From Exiguobacterium qingdaonense (GTDB taxonomy: Bacteria > Bacillota > Bacilli > Exiguobacteriales > Exiguobacteriaceae), in NCBI RefSeq assembly GCF_018617855.1, contig NZ_JACSKY010000005.1, forward strand, positions 62,001 to 126,000: 64,000 nucleotides of DNA. The letters are read 5' to 3'. Positions 20,337 to 29,212 of the stretch are shown here, piece by piece (the stretch's first letter is position 1; each line of letters begins with the position of its first letter). The notes beneath the pieces are model-generated. The model saw only the letters and a program-made list of their open reading frames with translations, searched no databases and was not told the DNA's origin. The translations under genes were made by a program, and so were the position numbers.

Positions 20337-21209
20337 TCATTTCTCCTTCGTCGCGTGGGCGAGATCCCGATGAACCGTCTTCACGTTGTATCGTTCTGCG
20401 AAATGCTCTGACACTTTTTCAGCGAATGTGATCGAGCGGTGTTTTCCACCGGTACAACCGAACGCGACGACGATTTGTGTCTTCCCTTCGCGTTTATATT
20501 GCGGAAGAAGAAATTCGAGCATGTCGATCAACTTTTTATAAAACGCCCGTGCTTCAGGATGGGACATGACGTAATCTTGAACTTCCGACGTTTGACCTGT
20601 GAGCGGTCTCAGTTCCGGGATGTAAAACGGGTTCGTGATGAAGCGGACATCGAACAATAGATCGACATCGAGCGGCACCCCGTGTTTGAATCCGAACGAC
20701 ATGAAGTTGACCGTGAACGGGATTCGTTCCTCGTTGAACTGTTGGAGGATGCGGTCCTTTAACATCTGCGGCTTCAAATCACTTGTGTCATACAAGGTGT
20801 GGGCCCGGTCACGGAACCCTTCTAACAGCTCACGCTCCATCTTGATGCCGACGAGCGGCGCATCTTCAGGTGCGAGCGGATGGGACCTCCGCGTCTCCTT
20901 GTAGCGGCGAACGAGCACATCGTCCCGCGTCTCTAAGTAAAGCAGATGTGGATGAACGTTCTTTTGTTCCAAGTCGTCGATGACAATGAACAGGCTATCG
21001 ATAAAATCTCTCGTGCGTGTATCAATGGCGACCGCGATTTTCGGTCGGACCGAGCTGATGACATCGATCAATTGTGGCAAGAGGACCGGCGGAAGGTTGT
21101 CGACACAAAAATAGCCGAGGTCCTCGAAACTATTCATCGCGACCGACTTTCCAGCCCCGCTCATCCCACTGATGATGATCAATTCTTCTAATCCTTTAAA
21201 ATCTTCCAT
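20337..21209 (-). CDS. rapZ: RNase adapter RapZ-family nucleotide-binding protein (YvcJ)
   Basis: A 290-residue P-loop protein of the RapZ/YvcJ family. B. subtilis YvcJ binds and hydrolyses nucleotides and influences competence; E. coli RapZ is an RNA-binding adapter that senses glucosamine-6-phosphate. Walker A is GMSGAGKS (residues 15-22) and the Walker B-like DNLPP lies near 38. The C-terminal CTGGKHRS (near 255) is the family signature. It is the first gene of rapZ-yvcK-whiA. Confidence 0.95.
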   Translation of the reverse strand: MEDFKGLEELIIISGMSGAGKSVAMNSFEDLGYFCVDNLPPVLLPQLIDVISSVRPKIAVAIDTRTRDFIDSLFIVIDDLEQKNVHPHLLYLETRDDVLVRRYKETRRSHPLAPEDAPLVGIKMERELLEGFRDRAHTLYDTSDLKPQMLKDRILQQFNEERIPFTVNFMSFGFKHGVPLDVDLLFDVRFITNPFYIPELRPLTGQTSEVQDYVMSHPEARAFYKKLIDMLEFLLPQYKREGKTQIVVAFGCTGGKHRSITFAEKVSEHFAERYNVKTVHRDLAHATKEK

Positions 21210-21282
21210 CTCGCTGACGCCCCCTTAAATTTGACAACCGAGCCGTGTGTGTAGCTCTCTTTACCTAGTATAACGAACGTCC

Positions 21283-21317
21283 GAAAAAAAGAGAAGGACC
21301 GCGGTCCCCCGCAGTCC
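21283..21317 (-). terminator. Terminator of trxB
   Basis: Stem GGACTGCGG/CCGCGGTCC with a GGGA loop followed by a T-rich run on the minus strand. Confidence 0.9.
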
Positions 21318-21329
21318 TACCTCCTTGAA

Positions 21330-22316
<987 letters not shown>

Positions 22317-22351
22317 TTAGTATAAGAAACCTGTGTGGGTATCGTCTATTT

Positions 22352-23824
22352 TTATGCTTGTTCGAGTGTCCGTTTGAACGAACGGACCGTCTCTGTCAAC
22401 GTATCGACCGAGATGTGGAACACATTCGCACAGTCTTCAAGAATCAATGCGTCTCGTTTCGTATAAAACATCCAGACGAGCGCAGCGGCCGATGCCGTTA
22501 CGTCCATGAATGATTCATCCGCCAACAAGAGAGTCGCAAACCGTTCATAGAAGTCCCCTTCTAAACTCATCCGTTCCGCCTCTGACACATGCGCTTCAGC
22601 TAACACGAGGGCATCAAATGCACGCTTGATCCGCTCGTCTCCACTGAATGCTTGACCGCAAAGGTCGGCCCGGCACGCCTCCGCAAAGGCACGGACCGTC
22701 TCGTTATCTGTCACCGCGTTCGTCAGCGCGAGTGCTTCGAACGCCTCATCGTCTCTAAGATTCGAAATCATTCGAATGATCTCGATTCGAGCCATGTCGC
22801 TCTCTTGACGAAGTCCTTGAACGAGCGCCGAACGGAACTCGAGGTTCTCTCGAATGTCAAAGCTCTGTTTCTCTTCGAACCGCTTCATCTCTTCATTGTT
22901 CAAATAGGTGGCCGCCTCTTCTAATCGTCCTGTCTTATAGGCGGACACGCTGAGCCAATGCCCAAACAATGTGTCTCCGCGAAAACCACGATCCTTCAAT
23001 AGACGCAACTCTTCATACGCACGGTCGTAATGCCCGACGATTGCAAGCGTCGTTGCCAGTTTATAGCGTAAATCGAACTGGATTGGACGGATTCGCGTGA
23101 GCGGTGTCGACAACTGGATTGCCACTTCGGACTGTCCTGCTTCATGGAGCAAGAGAATCGTGTTTAAAAGGGCGTGCAAGTTGCCCGGATTTCGGTCGAG
23201 AACGTATTCGAGCGTTCGAAACGCCGCTTCGTCATCTCCGAGATAAAAGTTGACGACCGATAAATTGTTATACGCTGGCCAAAACGAAGGATACTGCCCG
23301 ATCAGACGCTCGAGCGTCGCCTTCGCAGCAAACAACCGCCCTTTGTCGATTTGATGTTGCGCTTCCGTATGCCATGTGATCAACTCATCTTCTTCCTCGT
23401 CTTCGAGCTCTTGTTCGAGTTCGATCAGTTCAAGAAGGGACTGCACGGCTTCCGTATAGTGACCTTTCGAGTCACGAACGAGATATTCGGACGCATAGTT
23501 CGCCGCTTCTTCGTATTGAGAGACATAGGCACAGTTGCTCGCCAAGTGATAAAGTGCTTCCGTCGCGGTCTCGTCGAGCTCTAATACTCGCTTCCACACA
23601 TCATTGGCGTGGTAGACCTCCCCTACTTCAAACAACAGTTCTGCATACTGTTTATGATAGTCGACGCGGTGTGTGGCTACCGCTGTCGCTTCAGCCATGA
23701 AAAAAGTCGCTTCATCTAGGCGACCTTCACGTAACGCACGACGACCTCTATAGTAGTGGAGCTCCGCAGCAAGCGGAGATTCTGGTTCGGGTAGCGTCAT
23801 TACTGCTTCATAGTTCGCTTCCAT
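22352..23824 (-). CDS. Tetratricopeptide repeat protein (YvcD-like)
   Basis: A 490-residue soluble protein built almost entirely of tetratricopeptide-type helical repeats, for example ALREGRLDEATFFMAEAT near residue 33 and YEEAANYASEYL near 103. Such arrays bind other proteins. It has no signal peptide or membrane segment. B. subtilis encodes a similar protein, YvcD, upstream of trxB; its function is unknown. GGAGG lies 9 nt before the ATG. The upstream leader contains hairpins. Confidence 0.8.
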   Translation of the reverse strand: MEANYEAVMTLPEPESPLAAELHYYRGRRALREGRLDEATFFMAEATAVATHRVDYHKQYAELLFEVGEVYHANDVWKRVLELDETATEALYHLASNCAYVSQYEEAANYASEYLVRDSKGHYTEAVQSLLELIELEQELEDEEEDELITWHTEAQHQIDKGRLFAAKATLERLIGQYPSFWPAYNNLSVVNFYLGDDEAAFRTLEYVLDRNPGNLHALLNTILLLHEAGQSEVAIQLSTPLTRIRPIQFDLRYKLATTLAIVGHYDRAYEELRLLKDRGFRGDTLFGHWLSVSAYKTGRLEEAATYLNNEEMKRFEEKQSFDIRENLEFRSALVQGLRQESDMARIEIIRMISNLRDDEAFEALALTNAVTDNETVRAFAEACRADLCGQAFSGDERIKRAFDALVLAEAHVSEAERMSLEGDFYERFATLLLADESFMDVTASAAALVWMFYTKRDALILEDCANVFHISVDTLTETVRSFKRTLEQA

Positions 23825-24021
23825 ATTCTAAATCCTCCACATCATCTCTAAATCTTTTTTTAGTTGCAGGGATAAGAATACCGCACTCGAACAGCGAGAG
23901 CAACTGAAAAAGTTAAAAAAAATAGCGACTATATTCGCTCTATAATGAATATTTTTTGCTAGGTCTAAAAATTGTTTTTTAGCGAAAATATGATTGCTAC
24001 TTTTCTGGACATTTATCCATC
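23825..24021 (-). other. AT-rich leader of the TPR gene with hairpins
   Basis: No gene is visible. On the minus strand AGCGA/TCGCT is followed by eight T (about 23923-23945), a terminator-like hairpin. A further AGTTGC/GCAACT stem encloses CTCG/CGAG nearer the start codon. A weak promoter (TTAGAC-18-TATAGA) lies upstream. The leader might attenuate the TPR-trxB operon, but this is speculative. Confidence 0.35.
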
Positions 24022-24057
24022 AAAAAGCGGTATCACCTATAAATAAAGTGATACCGC
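24022..24057 (-). terminator. Terminator of the hprK-lgt-ppaX-acetyltransferase operon
   Basis: Perfect ten-base stem GCGGTATCAC/GTGATACCGC with an eleven-base AT loop and five T on the minus strand. Confidence 0.92.
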
Positions 24058-24118
24058 ACAAATATTCTATACCTCGTCTTTATAAAATGGCCATGAAAAC
24101 ATTTTACGAAAAACTGTG

Positions 24119-24601
24119 TCAAATATGTGACAGTGATTGTAGCTTTGAACCGATGACCCGTTCTCCTGGCATGACGTCACGGTGTACGACCGCGCCCGCT
24201 CCGATGACGGCCCCATCTCCGATCGTCACACCGGGCAGGATGGTCACGTTCGCCCCGATCAACACTTCGTCTCCGATGACGACGTCTCCGATTCGATACT
24301 CGTCCACGAGATACTCATGACAGAGAATCGTCGAGTTGAATCCGATGACCGTATTGCGTCCGATCTTGATCCGTTCCGGGAACATGACGTCCGGCGTGAC
24401 CTTGAGGGCGAGGGCGCTATACTCCCCGATGTTCATCCCAAGAAACGTCCGGTACAACCACCGCTTCGCTTTCACCGAAGGGAAGTAACGACCGACCAGG
24501 ACGACCGTCGTGTTTTTAAAGACACGTAGGAAGCGAATCGTTCGATACATCTGCCAAAGCGGGTTCGGCCCGTCGATGCGAAACCGTTTCGTCTTACGCA
24601 T
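24119..24601 (-). CDS. Left-handed beta-helix acyltransferase (YvoF-like)
   Basis: A 160-residue hexapeptide-repeat O-acetyltransferase of the LbH family, like B. subtilis YvoF in the same operon position. The imperfect hexads (IGRNTVIGFNS, IGDVVIGDEVLIGANV, IGDGAVIGAGAVV) run from about residue 70 to the end. The substrate is unknown, perhaps a sugar or cell-wall component. The ATG at 24601 overlaps the end of ppaX by eight bases, so the long in-frame extension upstream is not coding in this frame. Confidence 0.88.
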   Translation of the reverse strand: MRKTKRFRIDGPNPLWQMYRTIRFLRVFKNTTVVLVGRYFPSVKAKRWLYRTFLGMNIGEYSALALKVTPDVMFPERIKIGRNTVIGFNSTILCHEYLVDEYRIGDVVIGDEVLIGANVTILPGVTIGDGAVIGAGAVVHRDVMPGERVIGSKLQSLSHI

Positions 24602-25244
24602 GGACGCTGACCTCGTCGAGCCATGCCTCAAAATGTTCCATCGAGTCGATGATGACGTCCGGCTCGAGTGACTCAAGGAATGGGCGTCCTTTGAGCGCCC
24701 ACCCGACGGCGACCGTCTTCGTCCCAGCGTTTTTCCCGCTGAAGATGTCCGTGTCGTTGTCACCGACCATGACAGCTCGCTCCGCTACCGAACCGAGTGC
24801 CTGTAGCGCGCGTTCGACCGGTTCGGCGTGCGGTTTTTCATTCTCGACATCGTCTGCCGTCACGACGACGTCAAACAAATGGTCGATGTTGAACAAACGA
24901 AGCCCTCTCTCGACGACCGGGCGACCTTTTGATGTGACGATGCCCATCTTGTACCCTTTCGCATGAAGGCGATATAAGCCTTCGATGACACCTGGGTACT
25001 CTGCGACGAGCTGGTCGTGCATGGCGATGTTGAAGCTCCGATAGAACGCCTGCATCTCTTTCCATTCCGATTCGTTCAATTCACGGAACGACTTCTCGAG
25101 CGTCGGTCCGATGAAGCGATAGATGTCCTCATCCCGATACGTATGTTCCGGGAAATAATAGTCGAACGTATGACGGAAGCTGGCGATGATGAGCGGGTTC
25201 GTGTCGAGTAACGTACCGTCTAGGTCAAACAAGAGCGTATCCAT
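24594..25244 (-). CDS. ppaX: Pyrophosphatase PpaX
   Basis: PpaX is a HAD-superfamily phosphatase that hydrolyses the pyrophosphate released by HprK/P when it dephosphorylates P-Ser-HPr. The 216-residue protein has FDLDGTLLDT at residues 6-15, TSKGRP near 107 and the Mg-binding GDNDTD near 158. Its ATG shares one base with the lgt stop codon. Placement in hprK-lgt-ppaX supports the specific assignment over a generic HAD phosphatase. Confidence 0.94.
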   Translation of the reverse strand: MDTLLFDLDGTLLDTNPLIIASFRHTFDYYFPEHTYRDEDIYRFIGPTLEKSFRELNESEWKEMQAFYRSFNIAMHDQLVAEYPGVIEGLYRLHAKGYKMGIVTSKGRPVVERGLRLFNIDHLFDVVVTADDVENEKPHAEPVERALQALGSVAERAVMVGDNDTDIFSGKNAGTKTVAVGWALKGRPFLESLEPDVIIDSMEHFEAWLDEVSVHA

Positions 25245-26062
25245 TAATCAAACAGTCCTTTCTCTGATGAATCGTTGTATCGTTTAGCGTTACGGCGAAG
25301 AATCATCATGACGATACCGAAGAGGATCAGAACAATCGACACCATTTGGGCCGCACGCAAATCGCCTGACATGAGACTGTCCGTACGAAGTCCCTCGATG
25401 TAGAAACGACCGATCGAGTACCAGACGAGGTAGGACAAGAAGATGTACCCTCGTCTTGGGTTTCCGATCATGCGCCACGCGACGAGGAGGATGACCCCGA
25501 TGATGTTCCATACACTTTCATACAGGAAGGTCGGGATATAGTAAGCCCCATCGATATACATCTGATTGACGATCCAATCCGGCAACATGAGCGTCTCTTC
25601 TAAGAAACTACGTGTCGTTTCGCCACCGTGTGCCTCCTGGTTCATGAAGTTCCCCCAGCGCCCAACAGCTTGCCCGAGGAGCAGTGACGGTGCCAAAATG
25701 TCCGTCACCTTCCAAAACGACATCGACTTTCGCATACAATAGACGATGACGACCAGGAGTGCCCCAAAAATGGCACCATGAATGGCAATCCCACCTTGAC
25801 GGATGTCGATGATTTGCCCGAGGTTCTCTGAGTAGTAATCCCATTGGAACGTCACGTAATAGATGCGTGCGAAAATGATGCTGATCGGAATCGACCAAAT
25901 GATGACATCGACGAGTCGTTCCGAATCATAGTTGATTCTCTTCGCTTCAAACAAGGCAAGAACGAGTCCAAGCATCGCCCCGAAAGCGATAATCATGCCG
26001 TACCAGTAAATCGGAAGTGAGCCAATCTCAAACGCTACACGATCAAATGTCGGTTCTACCAT
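25244..26062 (-). CDS. lgt: Prolipoprotein diacylglyceryl transferase
   Basis: Lgt transfers diacylglycerol from phosphatidylglycerol to the lipobox cysteine of prolipoproteins in the membrane, needed for the CccB and other lipoproteins in this window. The ~272-residue protein has about seven hydrophobic helices and the Lgt signature GRWGNFMNQEAHG near residue 135. The ATG at 26062 lies 10 nt after AAGGAG. A GTG at 26068 that overlaps the hprK stop is the alternative start. Confidence 0.96.
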   Translation of the reverse strand: MVEPTFDRVAFEIGSLPIYWYGMIIAFGAMLGLVLALFEAKRINYDSERLVDVIIWSIPISIIFARIYYVTFQWDYYSENLGQIIDIRQGGIAIHGAIFGALLVVIVYCMRKSMSFWKVTDILAPSLLLGQAVGRWGNFMNQEAHGGETTRSFLEETLMLPDWIVNQMYIDGAYYIPTFLYESVWNIIGVILLVAWRMIGNPRRGYIFLSYLVWYSIGRFYIEGLRTDSLMSGDLRAAQMVSIVLILFGIVMMILRRNAKRYNDSSEKGLFD

Positions 26063-26064
26063 GG

Positions 26065-27000
26065 TCACAAGTCTCCTTCAGTGTCCTGAATCGCGTTCGC
26101 GAGACGTTCCGCAAACTCTTCAGCCGTATTGATTCCCATGTTTTGCAGGCGATAGTTCATCGCCGCGACCTCGATAATGACCGCCAAGTTACGTCCTGGG
26201 CGTACCGGGATCGTGAGGAGCGGGACCTCGCTGTCGATGATTTTCATCGTGTTGTGGTCAAGTCCGACACGGTCATACACTTTGCCCGGGTCCCAATTTT
26301 CCAAGTTGACGATGAGGCTAATCTTTTTATGCGACCGAACCGCACCCGCACCGAACAACGTCATGACATCGATGATGCCAATTCCTCGAATCTCAAGTAA
26401 GTGACGGATGAGCTTAGGTGCTGAACCGACGAGGAGTTGGTCCCCTGTTTGACGAATCTCGACCGAGTCATCGGCGACGAGTCGGTGCCCCCGTTTGACG
26501 AGTTCGAGCGCGGTTTCAGACTTCCCGACACCACTTTGTCCCTTGATGAGGACACCGACACCATAAATATCGACGAGCACACCGTGCATCGCCGTCATCG
26601 GCGCAAGTTCCATCTCGAGGAAGTTCGTGATTTGCGATTCAATCGAAGTCGTCACCGCATTCGTCCGCATGAGTGGGACGTTTGCCGCTTCCGCTTCTTT
26701 TTCAATTTCCTCCGGGATGTCAAAACCACGTGTGATTAAGATTCCTGGTGTCGATTCCGTACATAAAATCCGAGCGCGCTCACGGCGCTTCTCTTCAGAC
26801 AAGCTCGCATAGAAAGTCAGCTCCGTCTTCCCTAACACTTGCAGACGGTTTTTTGCGTAATGTGTATAGTATCCGGCAAGGACGAGACCCGGTCGACTAA
26901 GGTCAGGTGTCGCGACCGGACGATGAAGTCCTTCCTCTCCCGCAATGACTTGAAGTTTAAAACGCTCAACGACTTGAGCCGTACGTACGATATTTTGCAT
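26065..27000 (-). CDS. hprK: HPr kinase/phosphorylase
   Basis: HprK/P phosphorylates HPr on Ser46 when glycolytic intermediates are high and removes the phosphate by phosphorolysis, driving carbon catabolite repression through CcpA. The 311-residue protein has the P-loop [12 protein letters not shown] near residue 153 and the adjacent HRLVADD. The family signature [12 protein letters not shown] lies near 205. It is the first gene of hprK-lgt-ppaX. The cre-like site at glpF is a plausible downstream target of the same system. Confidence 0.97.
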   Translation of the reverse strand: MQNIVRTAQVVERFKLQVIAGEEGLHRPVATPDLSRPGLVLAGYYTHYAKNRLQVLGKTELTFYASLSEEKRRERARILCTESTPGILITRGFDIPEEIEKEAEAANVPLMRTNAVTTSIESQITNFLEMELAPMTAMHGVLVDIYGVGVLIKGQSGVGKSETALELVKRGHRLVADDSVEIRQTGDQLLVGSAPKLIRHLLEIRGIGIIDVMTLFGAGAVRSHKKISLIVNLENWDPGKVYDRVGLDHNTMKIIDSEVPLLTIPVRPGRNLAVIIEVAAMNYRLQNMGINTAEEFAERLANAIQDTEGDL

Positions 27001-27147
27001 GAGTATCTGCCCCTTTCACGCTCATTATTGTATCATAGCTCTTTCAAAGAAAGGTTAGAGAAGTGATGAACAACGTGTCGAAAATTTGATGAAACTTCCT
27101 GACGTGTCGTTCGTATGAAGGGTATAGTCATAACAGGAGGTGAAGGA

Positions 27148-27504
27148 ATGGAAGGATTGTTTGGAATCGCCATCTTGTTTGCGTTAGTCATCGGGATCGG
27201 CTCGCTCGTCTATATCATCAAGTCGTTGATTGACATGTGGAAGGACTATGCTGCGACGAAAAATGAGACGGTCTTGCTGTTGTTCATCTTGAACATCATC
27301 GGGTTCTTCTTATCAGGCGCCCTTATCTCGATGATTGTCGCCATCATCTTTTACTGGAATCGTTCGAAGTCGATGCGTCTGTTCGGTATCATCCTATTGA
27401 TTGCCGGACCTGTCCTTTTCATCGTCTTCGCGGTCAGTGCGTTCACGCTGTTCGATACACAGATGATGGATTGGCAACAGATCGAGTATGAAATGAACCT
27501 GTAA
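27148..27504 (+). CDS. Small membrane protein, unknown function
   Basis: A 118-residue integral membrane protein that I do not recognise. Three to four hydrophobic segments (about residues 2-26, 42-70 and 78-102) leave short charged loops such as DMWKDYAATKNE. The ATG at 27148 is preceded by AGGAGGTGAAGGA; the earlier in-frame ATG at 27115 has no site. It is transcribed alone, divergently from hprK. Confidence 0.7.
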   Translation: MEGLFGIAILFALVIGIGSLVYIIKSLIDMWKDYAATKNETVLLLFILNIIGFFLSGALISMIVAIIFYWNRSKSMRLFGIILLIAGPVLFIVFAVSAFTLFDTQMMDWQQIEYEMNL

Positions 27505-27535
27505 ACAAAAAAATCCGAAGGCGGCTGCCTTCGGA
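27505..27535 (-). terminator. Hairpin with T-run on the minus strand
   Basis: Stem ATCCGAAGGC/GCCTTCGGAT with a seven-T run on the minus side, and only a weak T-run on the plus side. Its stem repeats that of the plus-strand terminator at 27961. Confidence 0.6.
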
Positions 27536-27561
27536 TTCAGCTTGTTGACTAACATGAATTC

Positions 27562-27648
27562 TGTCGCTCGCCTTTCCGGCGCCCACGCTTTCCGCAGGCA
27601 ATCCCGGAGCCGCATCGCGACTAAAGAATCGCTGCTGGGTCTCCGTCG
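27562..27648 (-). repeat. Dispersed structured intergenic repeat, copy 2
   Basis: The minus strand carries the same ordered blocks as 5207-5290: GGAGACCC, GGCTCCG, GGATTGCCTGC, GAAAGC and GCCGGAAAG. The outer GGAG/CTCC pairing and an inner hairpin (GCGA/TCGC) are both kept, although the inner sequence differs. Confidence 0.6.
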
Positions 27649-27691
27649 GATTGCAATCCTGTCGGAGTCGGGGCGCCGTCGGGCGAGCAAC

Positions 27692-27726
27692 GCAAACGGT
27701 CGTCATCTGGCGGCCGTTTGTCTTTT
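27692..27726 (+). terminator. Plus-strand terminator after the small membrane protein
   Basis: Stem AAACGGTCG/CGGCCGTTT (one wobble) with an eight-base loop, followed by GTCTTTTT. Confidence 0.75.
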
Positions 27727-27984
27727 TCTGAGGCCTCGACGGCCGAAGAAAAATCATCAAAAGAAGGAGTCGGACATGTAACGCGCCAATCTGTTAGCAG
27801 TCACCGCGCAAAACACGAAGAAGCTACCCAACCTGTCGACTAGAAAGGAAAGTCTACATAACATGTCTTCAATTTTGTGGGGCGAAACGACCCAATAGAT
27901 TGAAATCTACAAAAAAGACGAACCAGATGGCAAAATGCAATGTGGTTCGTCAACAGTCTGCCGAAGGCAAATCGCCTTCGGTTT
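27727..27984. other. Gene-free stretch with converging terminators
   Basis: No convincing gene. A hairpin GACGAACCA/TGGTTCGTC (about 27918-27950) with six T on the minus side terminates the YvlB-type gene. CCGAAGGC/GCCTTCGG with TTTTTATTTTT on the plus side (27961-27992) is a clean plus-strand terminator with no plus-strand gene before it. A further imperfect stem (TCAAT/ATTGA enclosing TGGG/CCCA) lies at about 27869-27903. Confidence 0.5.
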
Positions 27985-27992
27985 TTATTTTT
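27961..27992 (+). terminator. Plus-strand intrinsic terminator without a matching gene
   Basis: Perfect stem CCGAAGGC/GCCTTCGG with a five-base loop followed by TTTTTATTTTT on the plus strand. It overlaps the 3' end of the minus-strand YvlB-type gene. Confidence 0.75.
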
Positions 27993-29154
27993 GATGGAAC
28001 GGGTTATTCAGATCGCCTGGGTCGACCGGGTCAACCGGGTCTGTCGGTTCCGTCTGTTCTTCATCAAGGAACGTCGATGGCGTGTACACCGAACCATGTT
28101 CCAAGTCGATTGTGCCAGTACGCGTCCCCGCCTCGACTTCGATCCGTGGCGTTTGACCACGACCAGACAAGAATTCGAGACGACGCTGCGCAACGTCTTT
28201 TCGGTCACGGATAATCTCGAGTTCGTCGAGCAAGCAGTGGAGACCACCGAAGTTCGTCTCAAGTTCCCCTTCGACTTCGACGCCGTGTGGCAACACGAGG
28301 CGAATGTTTCCGGCGAGTGAGGCGAGTTCGAATTTTGCCGGGCGGGCCGTCGCTAGTTCAGCCCGGATGTTCCCGTTCCCCGTCTTGAGAGACGCCTTGT
28401 CGTACTTCCCGCCAATGATGACGGCACCGTTCCCGGTACGGACGTGCACGAGTTCTGCCTCGACGCCCTCGACTTCGACCGTCCCGTTCCCCGTATTTAA
28501 CAGGAGTTCGGATGCGTGCATCTCATGTAAGACGACACGACCATTGGCGGTCTGTACCCGGACGTTCTCGACATCAAGACCGTCGGCACGAACTTCTCCG
28601 TTCAACGTCTGAACGTGAAGATGGTTGAAATGGTGATGTGGGACATACAGTTCCACATGGGCCCGTACAAGCTTGTCACGTAGCGAAACGACGAGGCGGT
28701 TTCCGATGACGGAATGCTTGACCGCTGACTGTAATTGCTCGAGCGCTTTGTCCGCATCTTGTTGACGAAGTGGACGACCGGTGACGATGAGCTCACAGTC
28801 CTCGGCGTCCGACGAGACGATGGTCGCCGATGCGTTGAAGAGGTCGAGTGAGATGTCGCTACCTGTGAACGGGAACGACTTGGAGTACGTCACTTCCGGA
28901 CCAAAATTCGAGCTGAACGAGAAGTCGCTGTCACGAAGTTTCGTGACGAGGCCATCTACCGCGGATGTCAGTTTGGTCGTGAGTGATTCGACCGAATAGG
29001 CGTCGACTTTTTCCGTGTCTTGTCGCTCCTCTAGCGCCTGAACCTGTTCCGGTTCGAGCCGCTCGAGACGTTCGAGTTGGGTCATCGCCTCTTCAATCGT
29101 CAGTTTGCCGTCTTTCACTTGCTGGAGAATCAGTTCACGCATTTCTTGTTTCAC
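27985..29154 (-). CDS. YvlB-like DUF4097 adhesin-fold protein
   Basis: A ~389-residue protein with an N-terminal helical SHOCT-like segment (DGKLTIEEAMTQLERLE, residues ~12-30) and a long DUF4097 beta-helical region. In that region repeats such as VRVQTANGRVVLHEM and LLNTGNGTVEVEGV recur every ~20 residues. B. subtilis yvlB is likewise next to uvrBA, and the related LiaX of enterococci senses cell-envelope stress. The tail contains the repetitive PTDPVDPVDPGD. A GTG at 29154 is chosen because AAGGGGG lies 8 nt before it; an upstream TTG is the alternative. It has no signal peptide. Confidence 0.82.
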   Translation of the reverse strand: MKQEMRELILQQVKDGKLTIEEAMTQLERLERLEPEQVQALEERQDTEKVDAYSVESLTTKLTSAVDGLVTKLRDSDFSFSSNFGPEVTYSKSFPFTGSDISLDLFNASATIVSSDAEDCELIVTGRPLRQQDADKALEQLQSAVKHSVIGNRLVVSLRDKLVRAHVELYVPHHHFNHLHVQTLNGEVRADGLDVENVRVQTANGRVVLHEMHASELLLNTGNGTVEVEGVEAELVHVRTGNGAVIIGGKYDKASLKTGNGNIRAELATARPAKFELASLAGNIRLVLPHGVEVEGELETNFGGLHCLLDELEIIRDRKDVAQRRLEFLSGRGQTPRIEVEAGTRTGTIDLEHGSVYTPSTFLDEEQTEPTDPVDPVDPGDLNNPFHQK

Positions 29155-29212
29155 GTTCGTTTCCCCCTTCAATTTGGTTACACGTCAATTACCTTCCCGT
29201 TTCTCATCATTT

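Noticed and set aside
27767-27782. AAGGAG-N6-ATG-TAA, a ribosome-binding site followed by a one-codon ORF
   Set aside because: Striking but only one codon long, with nothing to distinguish it from chance in an intergenic region.
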